In this document: positions 7,777 through 16,794 of the stretch, in pieces
Layout of the letters: each line of letters starts with the position of its first letter
Numbering within the stretch: position 1 is the stretch's first letter
Assembly: GCA_028710485.1 (NCBI GenBank)
Contig: JAQTTZ010000028.1
Span: 1 to 38,761, forward strand
Length of the DNA: 38,761 nt
Origin: Bacteriovorax sp.
Lineage (GTDB): Bacteria > Bdellovibrionota > Bacteriovoracia > Bacteriovoracales > Bacteriovoracaceae
Reading direction: 5' to 3'
Made by a program: the position numbers and the translations under genes
The notes under the pieces: generated by a model
The model's input: the letters and a program-made list of their open reading frames with translations, nothing else
Told to the model about the DNA's origin: nothing
Database searches by the model: none

Positions 7777-8964
7777 TTAAACGTAGACTTCCTCGTCAGA
7801 ATCTTCAACATCGTTTTGAGTTTTGCGCCCAGAACGTGCAACGTAATTGAGGTCCCCCTGCAGTTGATCACGATAACCTTTTACCACCGAAAGGAGAAGA
7901 CCAATGCCGAAAAAATTACATATTAAGGACGAGCCGCCATAGCTAATAAATGGAAGATTGAGGCCCTTCGTTGGAAGAAGACCCAGCACCACCCCCATAT
8001 TAAGAAGCGCCTGAAGACCAAGAACAAAAATAACAGCCGATCCCAAAATTATTCCAATGCGGTCTTTCACCTGTAATACAAGCTTAAAACCAAAATAGAT
8101 AAAAGCTATGAATAGGCAAATAATGAGAAAAACTCCGATGAAACCTAGTTCCTCGCCAATGACTGAGAAGATAAAATCATTATGTGCTTCCGGGAGATAG
8201 AATAATTTTTCATTACTATTTCCAAGCCCTTGGCCAAAAGCCGAACCGTTAGCAAAGGCCATATAAGATTGAATAATTTGAAATCCAGATCCTTGAGGAT
8301 TTTTCCACGGATCTAAATAGGTAAGCATGCGTTTTACTCGATACGCCTGCGAAAAAAGAATCATCAGGCCACCTATCCCTCCGCCAATAAGAGAATAATA
8401 AAAATACTTGCGGGGAAATGAACTCAAGAAGCAAACAAACGCGATAACCATAAAACAAATACTAAACGACCCGAAATCTGGTTGTTTGATCAATAAAGCA
8501 AGTGGGAGAAATAAAGAACCGCCATGCTTTAAGCGCTCTTTGGTATCCATCTTGTTCCAGTTTTCAAAAAAAGATAAGGCCGAAAGAATTACGGTGAATT
8601 TTACAATTTCTCCAGGCTGAATGCTCATCCCGCCAAAAGTTAGCCAACGGCTTGCGCCCTTTGCGCTACTTCCCACACCCTTAATGATAGTAAGGGCAAC
8701 AATCATTGAAGCGGCAATGTTGATGAGGTAACCGAACTTGATCCAAAAAGTGTATTTAGTTCGTGAAACGGTGAATGCTAATCCAACAGAGAGGCTTAGA
8801 TAAATGAGCTGGCGGATAATATAATGAAGAGAACTTCCAAACTTTTCAGCGGCAAGAATAAAACTCGCAGACCAAACCATAATCAAGCCAATGGTTATGA
8901 TTATCGCAAGTGTCGACAAGAATGCCTTTACTAATCTATCTACATCCGAAATATGTTCGTTCAT
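7777..8964 (-). CDS. ftsW: Septal peptidoglycan polymerase FtsW (SEDS family)
   Basis: SEDS glycosyltransferase that polymerises lipid II at the septum with FtsI. The 395-residue protein is highly hydrophobic with about ten membrane helices. It carries the family signatures GASRWLTFGGMSIQPGEIVK (about residues 103-122), an EAHNDFIFSVIGEELGF loop and the C-terminal GLNLPFISYGGSSL motif. A short charged cytoplasmic tail rich in Asp/Glu follows. No Shine-Dalgarno sequence precedes the ATG. Instead a TAATCT box lies six bases upstream, so the message may be leaderless. A terminator separates it from murD, so ftsW probably begins its own transcription unit. Confidence 0.96.
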   Translation of the reverse strand: MNEHISDVDRLVKAFLSTLAIIITIGLIMVWSASFILAAEKFGSSLHYIIRQLIYLSLSVGLAFTVSRTKYTFWIKFGYLINIAASMIVALTIIKGVGSSAKGASRWLTFGGMSIQPGEIVKFTVILSALSFFENWNKMDTKERLKHGGSLFLPLALLIKQPDFGSFSICFMVIAFVCFLSSFPRKYFYYSLIGGGIGGLMILFSQAYRVKRMLTYLDPWKNPQGSGFQIIQSYMAFANGSAFGQGLGNSNEKLFYLPEAHNDFIFSVIGEELGFIGVFLIICLFIAFIYFGFKLVLQVKDRIGIILGSAVIFVLGLQALLNMGVVLGLLPTKGLNLPFISYGGSSLICNFFGIGLLLSVVKGYRDQLQGDLNYVARSGRKTQNDVEDSDEEVYV

Positions 8965-9057
8965 AGTAATAGATTAGCAAAGTTTTCAAGAATTCAAAGG
9001 AGAATTTTGACCGAACTCAAAATACGAAAATTTTTCTTTAATTTTTTCAGGCCAAAT

Positions 9058-9083
9058 CAAAAAGCAGCCTAGGCTGCTTTTTG
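9058..9083 (-). terminator. Perfect-palindrome terminator after murD
   Basis: This is a 26-base perfect palindrome with a GC-rich core (GCAGCC-TA-GGCTGC) flanked by five A and five T residues. On the minus strand it ends in T5, 14 bases past the murD stop. It would fold as a hairpin with a CTAG loop and can also act on the plus strand. It divides the dcw cluster into an rsmH-to-murD unit and an ftsW-onward unit. Confidence 0.8.
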
Positions 9084-9096
9084 TCGATCAAATATT

Positions 9097-10485
9097 TTAT
9101 AGTTGGTACACTAACTTCTTAAAATAATTTCCGCGTTCTTCGTAGTCACGGAAAAAATCGGAAGCAGGGTTTCCTGGAGAGAGAAGTATCACATCTCCAG
9201 TTCTAGACTTTTGGTAAGCAAAAAGCACCGATTCTTCAAATGAGCCGACAATATAAGTCTGGTTATGCTCACCTAAGGCTCTATTTAAACGTTCTTTACA
9301 TTCACCAACGAGCACAAGAACACGAGCGTTAGCCATCATTTCTTTAGCGAACGGATCGAAGTTAAGATCTTCGTTATCTTTACCACCAGCAATTAAAATT
9401 ACTGGCTCTTTGAAAGACTTAAGACTTGCAAGCATCTCAGGCATAGTTTCAGCTTTTGAATCATTGTAGAAACAAACACCATTTTTCTCCATGATAAATT
9501 CCATTCTATTTGGAATCCCCGGAAATTTTTCAATGCATGTTTGAATTGCATCATCAGAAACATCGAGGGCCTTGCATGCTGTTACTGCAGCCATTAAGTT
9601 TTCACGATTGTAAAGACCCACAATTCTCATTTTAGAAACTTTAAATTCTGAATGATAATTGATATTCGAGTGAATTCTTCTGTCGTGGAAATGTGTTCCT
9701 TGGATTTCATTCATCACACCAAGAGTTACGTATGAGCGACGTGAGTACCAGTAAACTTGGCAGTTGGCATTTCTAATCGAAGCATTGTTTGCAAGCGTGT
9801 CGTAATTTGCAATCAAAGTATCTTCTGGTGAAAGTTTTTTAATAATGGAAAGTTTTGTTTCCATATATTCACTGACTGAAGAAAAATTTGCTTTCGAAAA
9901 GTTCTCTCCAATATTTGGAAGAACGACAATCTTAGGGTGAAAGTCTGGTAGAGATTTCATTTGAAGAGCTGAAACTTCTACTACAACATAATCAACTTCG
10001 TTCATGTTCGGAAGAAGGCAATATTCAATAAATGGAGTTTCTGAAGTTCCACCTACGAAAGCATTTTTTCCATCAACTTTTAAAGTGAATCCAATCATTG
10101 CAGCTATAGTTGTACGACCAAATGATCCACAAACAGCGATAACTGGTTTTTTACAAAGCTTGTAAGCCAGGTTGAAGTCACTATAAACTTCTTTTCCATT
10201 TTTGCGTGCAAGTTCAAGTTGAGGAAGATTAGGATTAATCGCAGCTGAATAAACAACGACGTCTGCATCTAAAAAATCTTCATCTTTATGTTCACCAAAA
10301 GACATTTCTGGTGCGGGTTCAATTTTTTTAAGTTTTTTAACAGACTTATTTAAATCGAAAATTGGCTTAATATCGGTGACTCGAATTTCACATTCGAGTT
10401 TATTAAAAAAGTTAATTAGTGAAAAACCAGTTTTACCAATTCCAACGATTAAAACTTTTTTCCCTTTAAATCTTTCCATTTCCAT
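9097..10485 (-). CDS. murD: UDP-N-acetylmuramoylalanine--D-glutamate ligase MurD, divergent
   Basis: Cytoplasmic ligase expected to add D-Glu to UDP-MurNAc-L-Ala. It has 462 residues, GIGKTG at 15-20, the FYNDSKAE motif, a GGKD segment and the C-terminal LLSPGNPASDFF...YEERGNYF block, all characteristic of MurD. Several conserved sites differ. The ATP loop reads CGSFGRTT, with Arg124 where the family has Lys. The NIT-DH-DR motif is NIGENFSK (191-198). The GNxGxP motif is GGTSETP. Lys211 (YMETK) fits the position of the carbamylated Lys. Location between mraY and ftsW supports murD. It could be active but unusual, or backed by another copy. The start ATG follows GAGGAAGAAG. Confidence 0.88.
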   Translation of the reverse strand: MEMERFKGKKVLIVGIGKTGFSLINFFNKLECEIRVTDIKPIFDLNKSVKKLKKIEPAPEMSFGEHKDEDFLDADVVVYSAAINPNLPQLELARKNGKEVYSDFNLAYKLCKKPVIAVCGSFGRTTIAAMIGFTLKVDGKNAFVGGTSETPFIEYCLLPNMNEVDYVVVEVSALQMKSLPDFHPKIVVLPNIGENFSKANFSSVSEYMETKLSIIKKLSPEDTLIANYDTLANNASIRNANCQVYWYSRRSYVTLGVMNEIQGTHFHDRRIHSNINYHSEFKVSKMRIVGLYNRENLMAAVTACKALDVSDDAIQTCIEKFPGIPNRMEFIMEKNGVCFYNDSKAETMPEMLASLKSFKEPVILIAGGKDNEDLNFDPFAKEMMANARVLVLVGECKERLNRALGEHNQTYIVGSFEESVLFAYQKSRTGDVILLSPGNPASDFFRDYEERGNYFKKLVYQL

Positions 10486-10529
10486 ATCTTCTTCCTCAGC
10501 TTTTATTTTTTGTCTCGTGCTATTTGGTT

Positions 10530-11606
10530 TTATCTGGTCTTAAGTGTTGATAAGGCTAAGATGGCCATACAGACACTAATAATCCAGAAACGAACAGTAA
10601 CTTTGGTTTCTGGCCAGCCAAGCTTTTCAAAGTGATGATGTATTGGTGCCATTTTAAAAACTCGCACTCCGCGAGTTTTGAAAGATGCAACTTGAATAAT
10701 TACTGACAATGCTTCTATTACAAAAATTCCTCCGATAACAACGAAGAGAAATTCTGATTTAGCGAGCACTGCAATCGTTCCTAAAGTTCCCCCTAAAGAC
10801 AGCGACCCAACATCACCCATAAAAATTTGAGCTGGGTACGAGTTGTACCACAAAAAGCCAATTCCTGCACCTATAATAGCCGAAGTTAGCACCGTGATCT
10901 CACCAATACCTTCGATATAGGGAATATAGAGGTACTGTGAAATTTCCTTGTGGCCCGCCGCATATGTTAAAAAACCTAAAGTAACGGCACTAATAATAAT
11001 GGGACCTATCGCAAGGCCATCGAGACCATCAGTAAGGTTAACTGCGTTACTGAAGCCCACAATAACAATGGCACCAAATAAAATATAGCCATAGCCCAGA
11101 TCGATAATCGGACTTTTAATAAACGGAAGGTAAACTTCAGTGTTAATAATATGACCATTCACCATAATGAACATTGCAATAAAAGCTGTTCCAAATTGCC
11201 AAACCAATTTTCTTTTGGCCGAAACGCCTTTAGTGTCTTTCTTTAAAACTTTCAGATAATCGTCATAAAATCCAAGCAGGAAGTAGGAAAAAGTGACCCC
11301 AAGTGTCAACTGTAAAGGAATTGAATAAAAGTTTCCACAAACGAGGGTGGTGACAAAAATACTTCCCAGCATAAAAACGCCACCCATTGTCGGTGTGCCT
11401 TTCTTCTTGAAATGAGATTCTGGCCCATCTTCACGGATTATTTGGCCAAACTGTTTGCGCTTCATAAAAGCAATAAAAATTCCGCCCCAGAAAATTGAAA
11501 GAATTGTAGCCAATAAGAAAGCGACAAAGGAGCGAAAGGTAATATATTTAAAAAGATTGAATTGGCGTACGAGGTGACTAAGGGGATAGAGTAAGTGGTA
11601 AAGCAT
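10530..11606 (-). CDS. mraY: Phospho-N-acetylmuramoyl-pentapeptide transferase MraY
   Basis: Inner-membrane enzyme that transfers phospho-MurNAc-pentapeptide to undecaprenyl phosphate, forming lipid I. The 358-residue polytopic protein has the usual ten-helix pattern. It carries KKGTPTMGG (about 68-76), the catalytic aspartates in LGFYDDYLKV (about 111-120), NLTDGLDGL (about 190-198), the MGDVGSLSLGG segment and the MAPIHHHFE motif near the C-terminus. The length is typical. ATG follows AAAGGAAAG. It lies between murF and murD in standard order. Confidence 0.98.
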   Translation of the reverse strand: MLYHLLYPLSHLVRQFNLFKYITFRSFVAFLLATILSIFWGGIFIAFMKRKQFGQIIREDGPESHFKKKGTPTMGGVFMLGSIFVTTLVCGNFYSIPLQLTLGVTFSYFLLGFYDDYLKVLKKDTKGVSAKRKLVWQFGTAFIAMFIMVNGHIINTEVYLPFIKSPIIDLGYGYILFGAIVIVGFSNAVNLTDGLDGLAIGPIIISAVTLGFLTYAAGHKEISQYLYIPYIEGIGEITVLTSAIIGAGIGFLWYNSYPAQIFMGDVGSLSLGGTLGTIAVLAKSEFLFVVIGGIFVIEALSVIIQVASFKTRGVRVFKMAPIHHHFEKLGWPETKVTVRFWIISVCMAILALSTLKTR

Positions 11607-11645
11607 TGCTGACTTTCCTTTGTATTACTAAAAGTTGAACCAACT

Positions 11646-13037
11646 TTAAACTATACTCATCAGGGATTCTAATTGTAAAGAGCGAGAGGCCTTAACAAAC
11701 ACAAATTTATATGACTTCCGGATGTGTCTCCATTCCTGGTGAAATTCTTCTTTGGTCAAGTAAGAGCTTTTAGGATCTTCAAATCCTTTTCGGTAAAAAT
11801 CTCTATAGCGGCCGATGAAGCTTACATTTTTTATTCCCAGCGACTTAAGATGTTCAGCAATTTCTCGGTGAAGCTCTTCCGCAAAAACTCCTAGCTCGTT
11901 CATATCTCCCAAAACAAAATAACAATCATCTAAAGAGATGCCTTTAGATTTCATAACATTAACAAATGAATTGATAGAAACGCGCATGGAGCTTGGATTG
12001 GCATTATAGGCATCTAGAAAAATATTATCAACCCACTGGGATCTGTTCATTGAAGGCTGTTGGTAATCACAGGCTGCAAGGGCAATTTTTTTTGCCTTTT
12101 CGGGAAAAAGTTTCATCGCCAAGATGGCGGTTCCCGCAAGATTTTTTAAATTATGATGCTCAAGAATATTATTATTGGTTATCCACGCTTCCAGGCCATT
12201 AATGTTGAAAGTAATTTTATGATCAGTGATGTTAATTCTAATATCCCCATTTTTCTCACCGTAAGTTGTGAGTCCTGGAGATTTTTCCAAACGGATTAAA
12301 TATTCATCATCGGCATTTACAACGAACATGCCTCGTCCAAGTGAATTTTTTAAGACCGCTTGATACAAGCACGTTTTTTCTTTGAGTATATTTTCCATTG
12401 ATTGCATAAATTCAATATGAGCTGAACCAATATTGGTGATCATTCCATGTTCAGGATGAGCAATGGCACATAATTCATTAATCTCGCCGACGTGGTTCAT
12501 TCCCATTTCAATAACGGCGATTTCGTGGTGATCTTCTAAACCGAAAATTGTAAGGGGCACACCTATATGATTATTTAAATTTCCCTTTGTTGCTAACACT
12601 TGATCGGGAAAAATGGAGTTTAACAACGAAAAAATCATTTCTTTATGTGTTGTTTTTCCATTTGATCCAGTGATTCCAATAATTTTTCTATCTGCTTTTT
12701 TAGATCTCCACTCGATAATATAAAGTGACGCTAGCTCTTGAATACATTTCAATGAATCTGTTGCCTCAACAAATAAAATATTTGGATGCTTTTTTGAAAA
12801 TGATTGGATGATTAAATCACGACCATCTTTTCTAGAGTAAATAATAGCCTTAGCCCCAAGCGTGATAACTTGTTCAACATAACTAAATCCATCAAAATTA
12901 TCACCATGAAGAGCTACAAAAGTTTCTCCACTTTTAAAAGAGCGGGAGTCTGTATTGATCTTCAATTCAATATCATTAGCTGGACCGTAAACTTTCAGAA
13001 TTGATGAAACTTGAGGGAAAAACCGTGAGGAGAGCAT
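11646..13037 (-). CDS. murF: UDP-N-acetylmuramoyl-tripeptide--D-Ala-D-Ala ligase MurF
   Basis: Cytoplasmic ligase that attaches D-Ala-D-Ala to the tripeptide precursor. The product is 463 residues from the ATG at 13037, one base after the murE stop. A TTG four codons upstream is the alternative. It contains an N-terminal Mur ligase domain (TDSRSFKSGETFVAL, about residues 24-38 from this start), the ATP loop GITGSNGKTTHKEM, GNLNNHIGVPLT, an EMGMNHVGEI segment and the C-terminal DAYNANPSSM motif that identifies MurF. The loop has His after GKTT where many homologues have Lys or Thr. Translation is probably coupled to murE. Confidence 0.95.
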   Translation of the reverse strand: MLSSRFFPQVSSILKVYGPANDIELKINTDSRSFKSGETFVALHGDNFDGFSYVEQVITLGAKAIIYSRKDGRDLIIQSFSKKHPNILFVEATDSLKCIQELASLYIIEWRSKKADRKIIGITGSNGKTTHKEMIFSLLNSIFPDQVLATKGNLNNHIGVPLTIFGLEDHHEIAVIEMGMNHVGEINELCAIAHPEHGMITNIGSAHIEFMQSMENILKEKTCLYQAVLKNSLGRGMFVVNADDEYLIRLEKSPGLTTYGEKNGDIRINITDHKITFNINGLEAWITNNNILEHHNLKNLAGTAILAMKLFPEKAKKIALAACDYQQPSMNRSQWVDNIFLDAYNANPSSMRVSINSFVNVMKSKGISLDDCYFVLGDMNELGVFAEELHREIAEHLKSLGIKNVSFIGRYRDFYRKGFEDPKSSYLTKEEFHQEWRHIRKSYKFVFVKASRSLQLESLMSIV

Positions 13038-13038
13038 A

Positions 13039-14466
13039 TTATTGTCCAACTTTAAAATTTGTTACGATATTAAAATCGCTAAATGGATGTTTAACACCCT
13101 TTATTTCCTGATATTCTTCGTGGCCCTTGCCAGCAATTAAAACAATTTCTTTTTTGCCAAGACTTTCAAGAGCGGCGTGAATTGCTTTTTTGCGGTCAAC
13201 TACAGCTTCATAACCCACTTTAATTCCAGCAAGAATATCTATAATAATATCTTCAGGGGACTCATCGCGGGGATTGTCAGAGGTAACTATAATTTTATCG
13301 GCAAATTCAGAAACAGCTTTTCCCATCATCGGGCGCTTCGTTTTATCTCTATTTCCACCACATCCAAAGACTACAGTTAAAGAGTGAGTAGAAAATGCAT
13401 TTTTAATAGCTGCTCCAATATTAATAAGCGCATCAGGTGTGTGGGCATAATCAATAATTGCCATGTTTTCATTACCTAACTCGATAATTGAAAACCTACC
13501 TGGTGGTGTCTTAATATCTTTTAAGTGAATATTTTTTATCTCATTTTCGCCAAACAAATTTGCATTTAATTGCAAAGCAAGTTCAGCATTACTTTGATTA
13601 TAAGTTGAATGATAAAACAAAGGTCTTTCCTCTAACGTTTTCCCAAGGCCTCTTTCATCCAGCGTTTTAGCAAGCTTAACTCTGGTATTTGGAGCTCGTT
13701 TTAAAATAGTTTCATAAAGTTCTTTTTCCAGAGCAGGTAATAAAAGCGATTGGTTTTCTTTTAAATATCTTCGCTCAACGAGGAGTTTAGCATCAAAATA
13801 TTCTTCCATCGTACGATGATAATCGAGATGGTCTTGAGAAAAACTAGTCCATGCAGCGCCATCAAGTAAAACATCAAACAGTCTATCTTGAGCTAAAGCG
13901 TGTGAACTCACTTCCATAAAACAAACTTCATATTTATCTTGAAAACGATGAATCAGTTTTCTTAGTTCAACATAGGATGGCGTGGTTGACTCGATATCTT
14001 CTATCAGAGAACCATTCACATCTTGAACTCCTATTGTCCCTATAGAAATTGCGGGATGTCCGGCCAGTGATGCAATTTGCATAGCAAGATTTACCGTCGT
14101 TGTTTTACCATTGGTACCTGTCACGCCGACAATTTTTAAAGTATTTTTATTAGGAAACAATTCATCCAAAATTATTTTTTGAATTTTTAAAAAATGCTCT
14201 TCTTCTACAAATATGCAGTTTTCATTTTTTACAAATTCTGCACCGTGATTAAGGATTAACAATCCAGGCATAGATCCAATTAATCTTTTTTGAAAATTCT
14301 CAACTGATTTTTCTTCTTTGGGATTCACTTTGTAAAACACAACATCTGTAGGTTGTGCCTTCTGAAGATTAGTAGTGACATTATTTATTGGTGATTCTGG
14401 TTCATTAATATCGTTTCTAGAAACAATATAAGAATTTAGAAGTGAAAGAAGATTTGTTTTATTCAT
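13039..14466 (-). CDS. murE: UDP-MurNAc-tripeptide synthetase MurE (meso-DAP type)
   Basis: Cytoplasmic ligase that adds the third peptide residue. The 475-residue product has the ATP loop GVTGTNGKTTTVNLA (about 114-128), a TTPS substrate segment, EVSSHAL, SFSQDHLDYH and the C-terminal DNPRDESPEDI motif. The DNPR signature is the established marker for meso-diaminopimelate rather than lysine as substrate. The ATG overlaps the ftsI stop by 8 bases (ATGAATAA), so translation is coupled. The N-terminal domain (residues about 1-100) is more divergent than the rest. Confidence 0.96.
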   Translation of the reverse strand: MNKTNLLSLLNSYIVSRNDINEPESPINNVTTNLQKAQPTDVVFYKVNPKEEKSVENFQKRLIGSMPGLLILNHGAEFVKNENCIFVEEEHFLKIQKIILDELFPNKNTLKIVGVTGTNGKTTTVNLAMQIASLAGHPAISIGTIGVQDVNGSLIEDIESTTPSYVELRKLIHRFQDKYEVCFMEVSSHALAQDRLFDVLLDGAAWTSFSQDHLDYHRTMEEYFDAKLLVERRYLKENQSLLLPALEKELYETILKRAPNTRVKLAKTLDERGLGKTLEERPLFYHSTYNQSNAELALQLNANLFGENEIKNIHLKDIKTPPGRFSIIELGNENMAIIDYAHTPDALINIGAAIKNAFSTHSLTVVFGCGGNRDKTKRPMMGKAVSEFADKIIVTSDNPRDESPEDIIIDILAGIKVGYEAVVDRKKAIHAALESLGKKEIVLIAGKGHEEYQEIKGVKHPFSDFNIVTNFKVGQ

Positions 14467-16435
14467 AATTTGGTGGTGAGTACTCTAGTTTAATTATTAA
14501 ATCTGCGTTTAGCGGTGTTCCTGGTGCAGGTGATTGCGATGAAACAACTCCCATCCCTTTATGTATTAAGTGCAAGTTCAGCTTAGTTGCGACATTGGTA
14601 GTGGAAATTTTATCAAGGCCCACGAGATTGGGTACGCTGTTTGGATCATAAACCCTAGTTGCAGCGGATTTCTCCTGAACTATATCTATATTATTTTTTA
14701 TTTTTTTCAAATCAAAATTTTTATTAGCATTTTCCTCTGTGTCGGCAAGCTTACTGATATCTTTATTTTTATAAAGAATATATTGGGCTAAATTCTTAAA
14801 TACAGGAGCTGCGACTGCACCGCCGTAATATCCACCCGTTCTTGGATTATCCACATAGACATAAATAACAAAACGACGATCTACGTTAACCGGAAAACCA
14901 ATAAAGCCTGCAATATATCCATGATACCCACCATTGCGATCGACTCGTTGAGCAGTTGCTGTTTTTCCGGCAATTTTGAAGTGGGGAATTTGGGCGGCAG
15001 TTCCCGTTCCTTTTTCAACAGCTCCGACCAAAGCAGTCGTTAAGTCTTCACTGGTTTTAGAAGTGAAGACTCTCATTTTCTTTTTTAATTGATGATCATT
15101 TTCAGGCTCAAGTTCGGCCACCTGGCTTTGGTCTTTTTTAATAAGAGTTGGACGATTGTACTCACCACCGTTAGCAATTGCAGCATAAGCTGCCAGCATT
15201 TGCACACCAGTAACAGCAATGCCCTGACCAAAACTCATATTGCTTAATGAAAGTGGAGTAACGTTTTCAGCTTCAGTAAAAATTCCTCGCGATTCACCTG
15301 GAACCTCAACACCGGTTTTTTCTCCAAAATTTAAAGTCTTCAAAGTTTCTTTAAATTTAGGAAAAGTTAAATCAAAGGCAATTTTAGTTGTACCAATATT
15401 TGAAGAAAATTTAATGATATCCGCAACTGATAACCATTCATATCTTTCATGAGATTCAGCTTCATTGATAACATGGCCATCTACTTTTAAATGACCTTGT
15501 TCGCAGTAGTAATTAGAATCGATCTTTGCCACCTTATGTTCAAAGGCTGAAGCGACGGTGAAAAGCTTGAAAGCTGAACCTGGCTCAAATGGATCCGTAG
15601 CAAAAGATAACTTGCGATGTTCAGGAGAAGAGCTCTTTACATCGTTTGGGTCAAAAGCAGGATAATTGGCAATCGCTAAAATCTCACCTGTTGATGCATC
15701 GATAACACCTACGCCGCCTTTATCTGCAGAATGTTTTATCACCGCTTCTTTTAGATATTTTTCAGCCATACTTTGTATGTCTTTATCAATCGTCAGATAA
15801 ATATCTTTTGCTTGTGCCGTCATGTCTTGATGACTTTCAAATTTAATAGGACGACCTTTATTATCAATCGTGTATTTTAGAGTTACTGGATTTCCTCTAA
15901 GTTCTTTATCATAAAGATGCTCAAGTCCCGCGAGACCAGAATTATCAAGCCCCACGAAGCCAAGTGTTTGAGCAAGAAGTTCATGGTTGGGATAAGTTCT
16001 CTCGGGAACACCTTCAATAAAAATACCCTTTAATTCTTTAACTTGTTCAACTTGATCTTTAGAAAGATGAAGCTTTCTCCCTATCCAGGTAAATCTCTTG
16101 CGCTTATTGATAGTGCTCATCGTTTCACGATAAGAAATTTCGGGAATTATTTTCGAAAGTTTTTTATAAACAGACTTATCGCCATTGGTAGACTTAGGAA
16201 TAGTAAAAATACTATATGTTTGAACGTTGAGTGCCAGTGCACTTCCTTCACGATCGTAAATATTTCCGCGCTTAGGGTAAACGGTAGCCTGTCTTAAAAA
16301 TTGTGAATTTGCTCTGCCAATTAGGTCACCAGCATCCACCAATTGGACCTTAAAAGCTTTCCCGAGCACAAACAAAAAGAATAAGCAGAAGCATGTAAAT
16401 ACAAAGATAATTCTATTTTTTTCAACTCTATTCAT
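14459..16435 (-). CDS. ftsI: Septal peptidoglycan transpeptidase FtsI/PBP3 with C-terminal PASTA domain
   Basis: Class B penicillin-binding protein that cross-links septal peptidoglycan with FtsW. The 658-residue product has one membrane helix (about 9-29), a dimerisation domain beginning near RGNIYDREG (56-64), the catalytic SxxK (S287-K290), SSN (344-346), and a third motif that reads KTATA (491-495) instead of KTGTA. Residues about 601-655 form one PASTA domain (VPNLVGLD... ending in IIKLEY). PASTA-bearing FtsI is more typical of delta-proteobacteria-like lineages and Gram-positives than of enterics. The start follows a GAGAAA ribosome site and ftsL lies 22 bases upstream. Confidence 0.95.
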   Translation of the reverse strand: MNRVEKNRIIFVFTCFCLFFLFVLGKAFKVQLVDAGDLIGRANSQFLRQATVYPKRGNIYDREGSALALNVQTYSIFTIPKSTNGDKSVYKKLSKIIPEISYRETMSTINKRKRFTWIGRKLHLSKDQVEQVKELKGIFIEGVPERTYPNHELLAQTLGFVGLDNSGLAGLEHLYDKELRGNPVTLKYTIDNKGRPIKFESHQDMTAQAKDIYLTIDKDIQSMAEKYLKEAVIKHSADKGGVGVIDASTGEILAIANYPAFDPNDVKSSSPEHRKLSFATDPFEPGSAFKLFTVASAFEHKVAKIDSNYYCEQGHLKVDGHVINEAESHERYEWLSVADIIKFSSNIGTTKIAFDLTFPKFKETLKTLNFGEKTGVEVPGESRGIFTEAENVTPLSLSNMSFGQGIAVTGVQMLAAYAAIANGGEYNRPTLIKKDQSQVAELEPENDHQLKKKMRVFTSKTSEDLTTALVGAVEKGTGTAAQIPHFKIAGKTATAQRVDRNGGYHGYIAGFIGFPVNVDRRFVIYVYVDNPRTGGYYGGAVAAPVFKNLAQYILYKNKDISKLADTEENANKNFDLKKIKNNIDIVQEKSAATRVYDPNSVPNLVGLDKISTTNVATKLNLHLIHKGMGVVSSQSPAPGTPLNADLIIKLEYSPPNYE

Positions 16436-16457
16436 AAACTTTTCTCAAAAAGAAATA

Positions 16458-16775
16458 CTAAGGTATAACAATAATTTGATCTTGTTTCGGTTGATCAAGG
16501 TGATGGGCAACAGCAAGACGCCTCAATTTATCGGTTGAAAGCATACGTGCATTCTTTGCCTTCAACTCTTTATTATCTAAAAGTACTTTTTCGATGTCGC
16601 GATTGGATTTTGAGATCTTGTAATCCATTTCTACATTTTTCATTCTAAAAAGGACAAATAAAATAGCAAGGGTGGTGAATGATAAAAAAATAGGGAAGCC
16701 TTGTGAGCTAAAAATTATTTCCTTAATTTTTTTACCCACAGGGGTTTTGTCTGGTGATTTTTTTCCTGAGGCCAT
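16458..16775 (-). CDS. ftsL: Cell division protein FtsL
   Basis: Small bitopic divisome protein that forms a complex with FtsB and FtsQ. I start it at the ATG at 16773-16775 (105 residues) because a strong AAGGAG lies six bases upstream. A longer frame from 16841 would overlap rsmH by 47 bases. The product has a basic cytoplasmic N-terminus, one membrane helix (about 30-47), a heptad-like coiled coil, and a C-terminal segment LRRLAVAHHLDQPKQDQIIVI, which matches the FtsL pattern of Arg-hydrophobic-Ala...LGL...P...Q-hydrophobic. Identity rests on architecture and on its place between rsmH and ftsI. Confidence 0.88.
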   Translation of the reverse strand: MASGKKSPDKTPVGKKIKEIIFSSQGFPIFLSFTTLAILFVLFRMKNVEMDYKISKSNRDIEKVLLDNKELKAKNARMLSTDKLRRLAVAHHLDQPKQDQIIVIP

Positions 16776-16794
16776 AATCACTCCTTGATTATAA

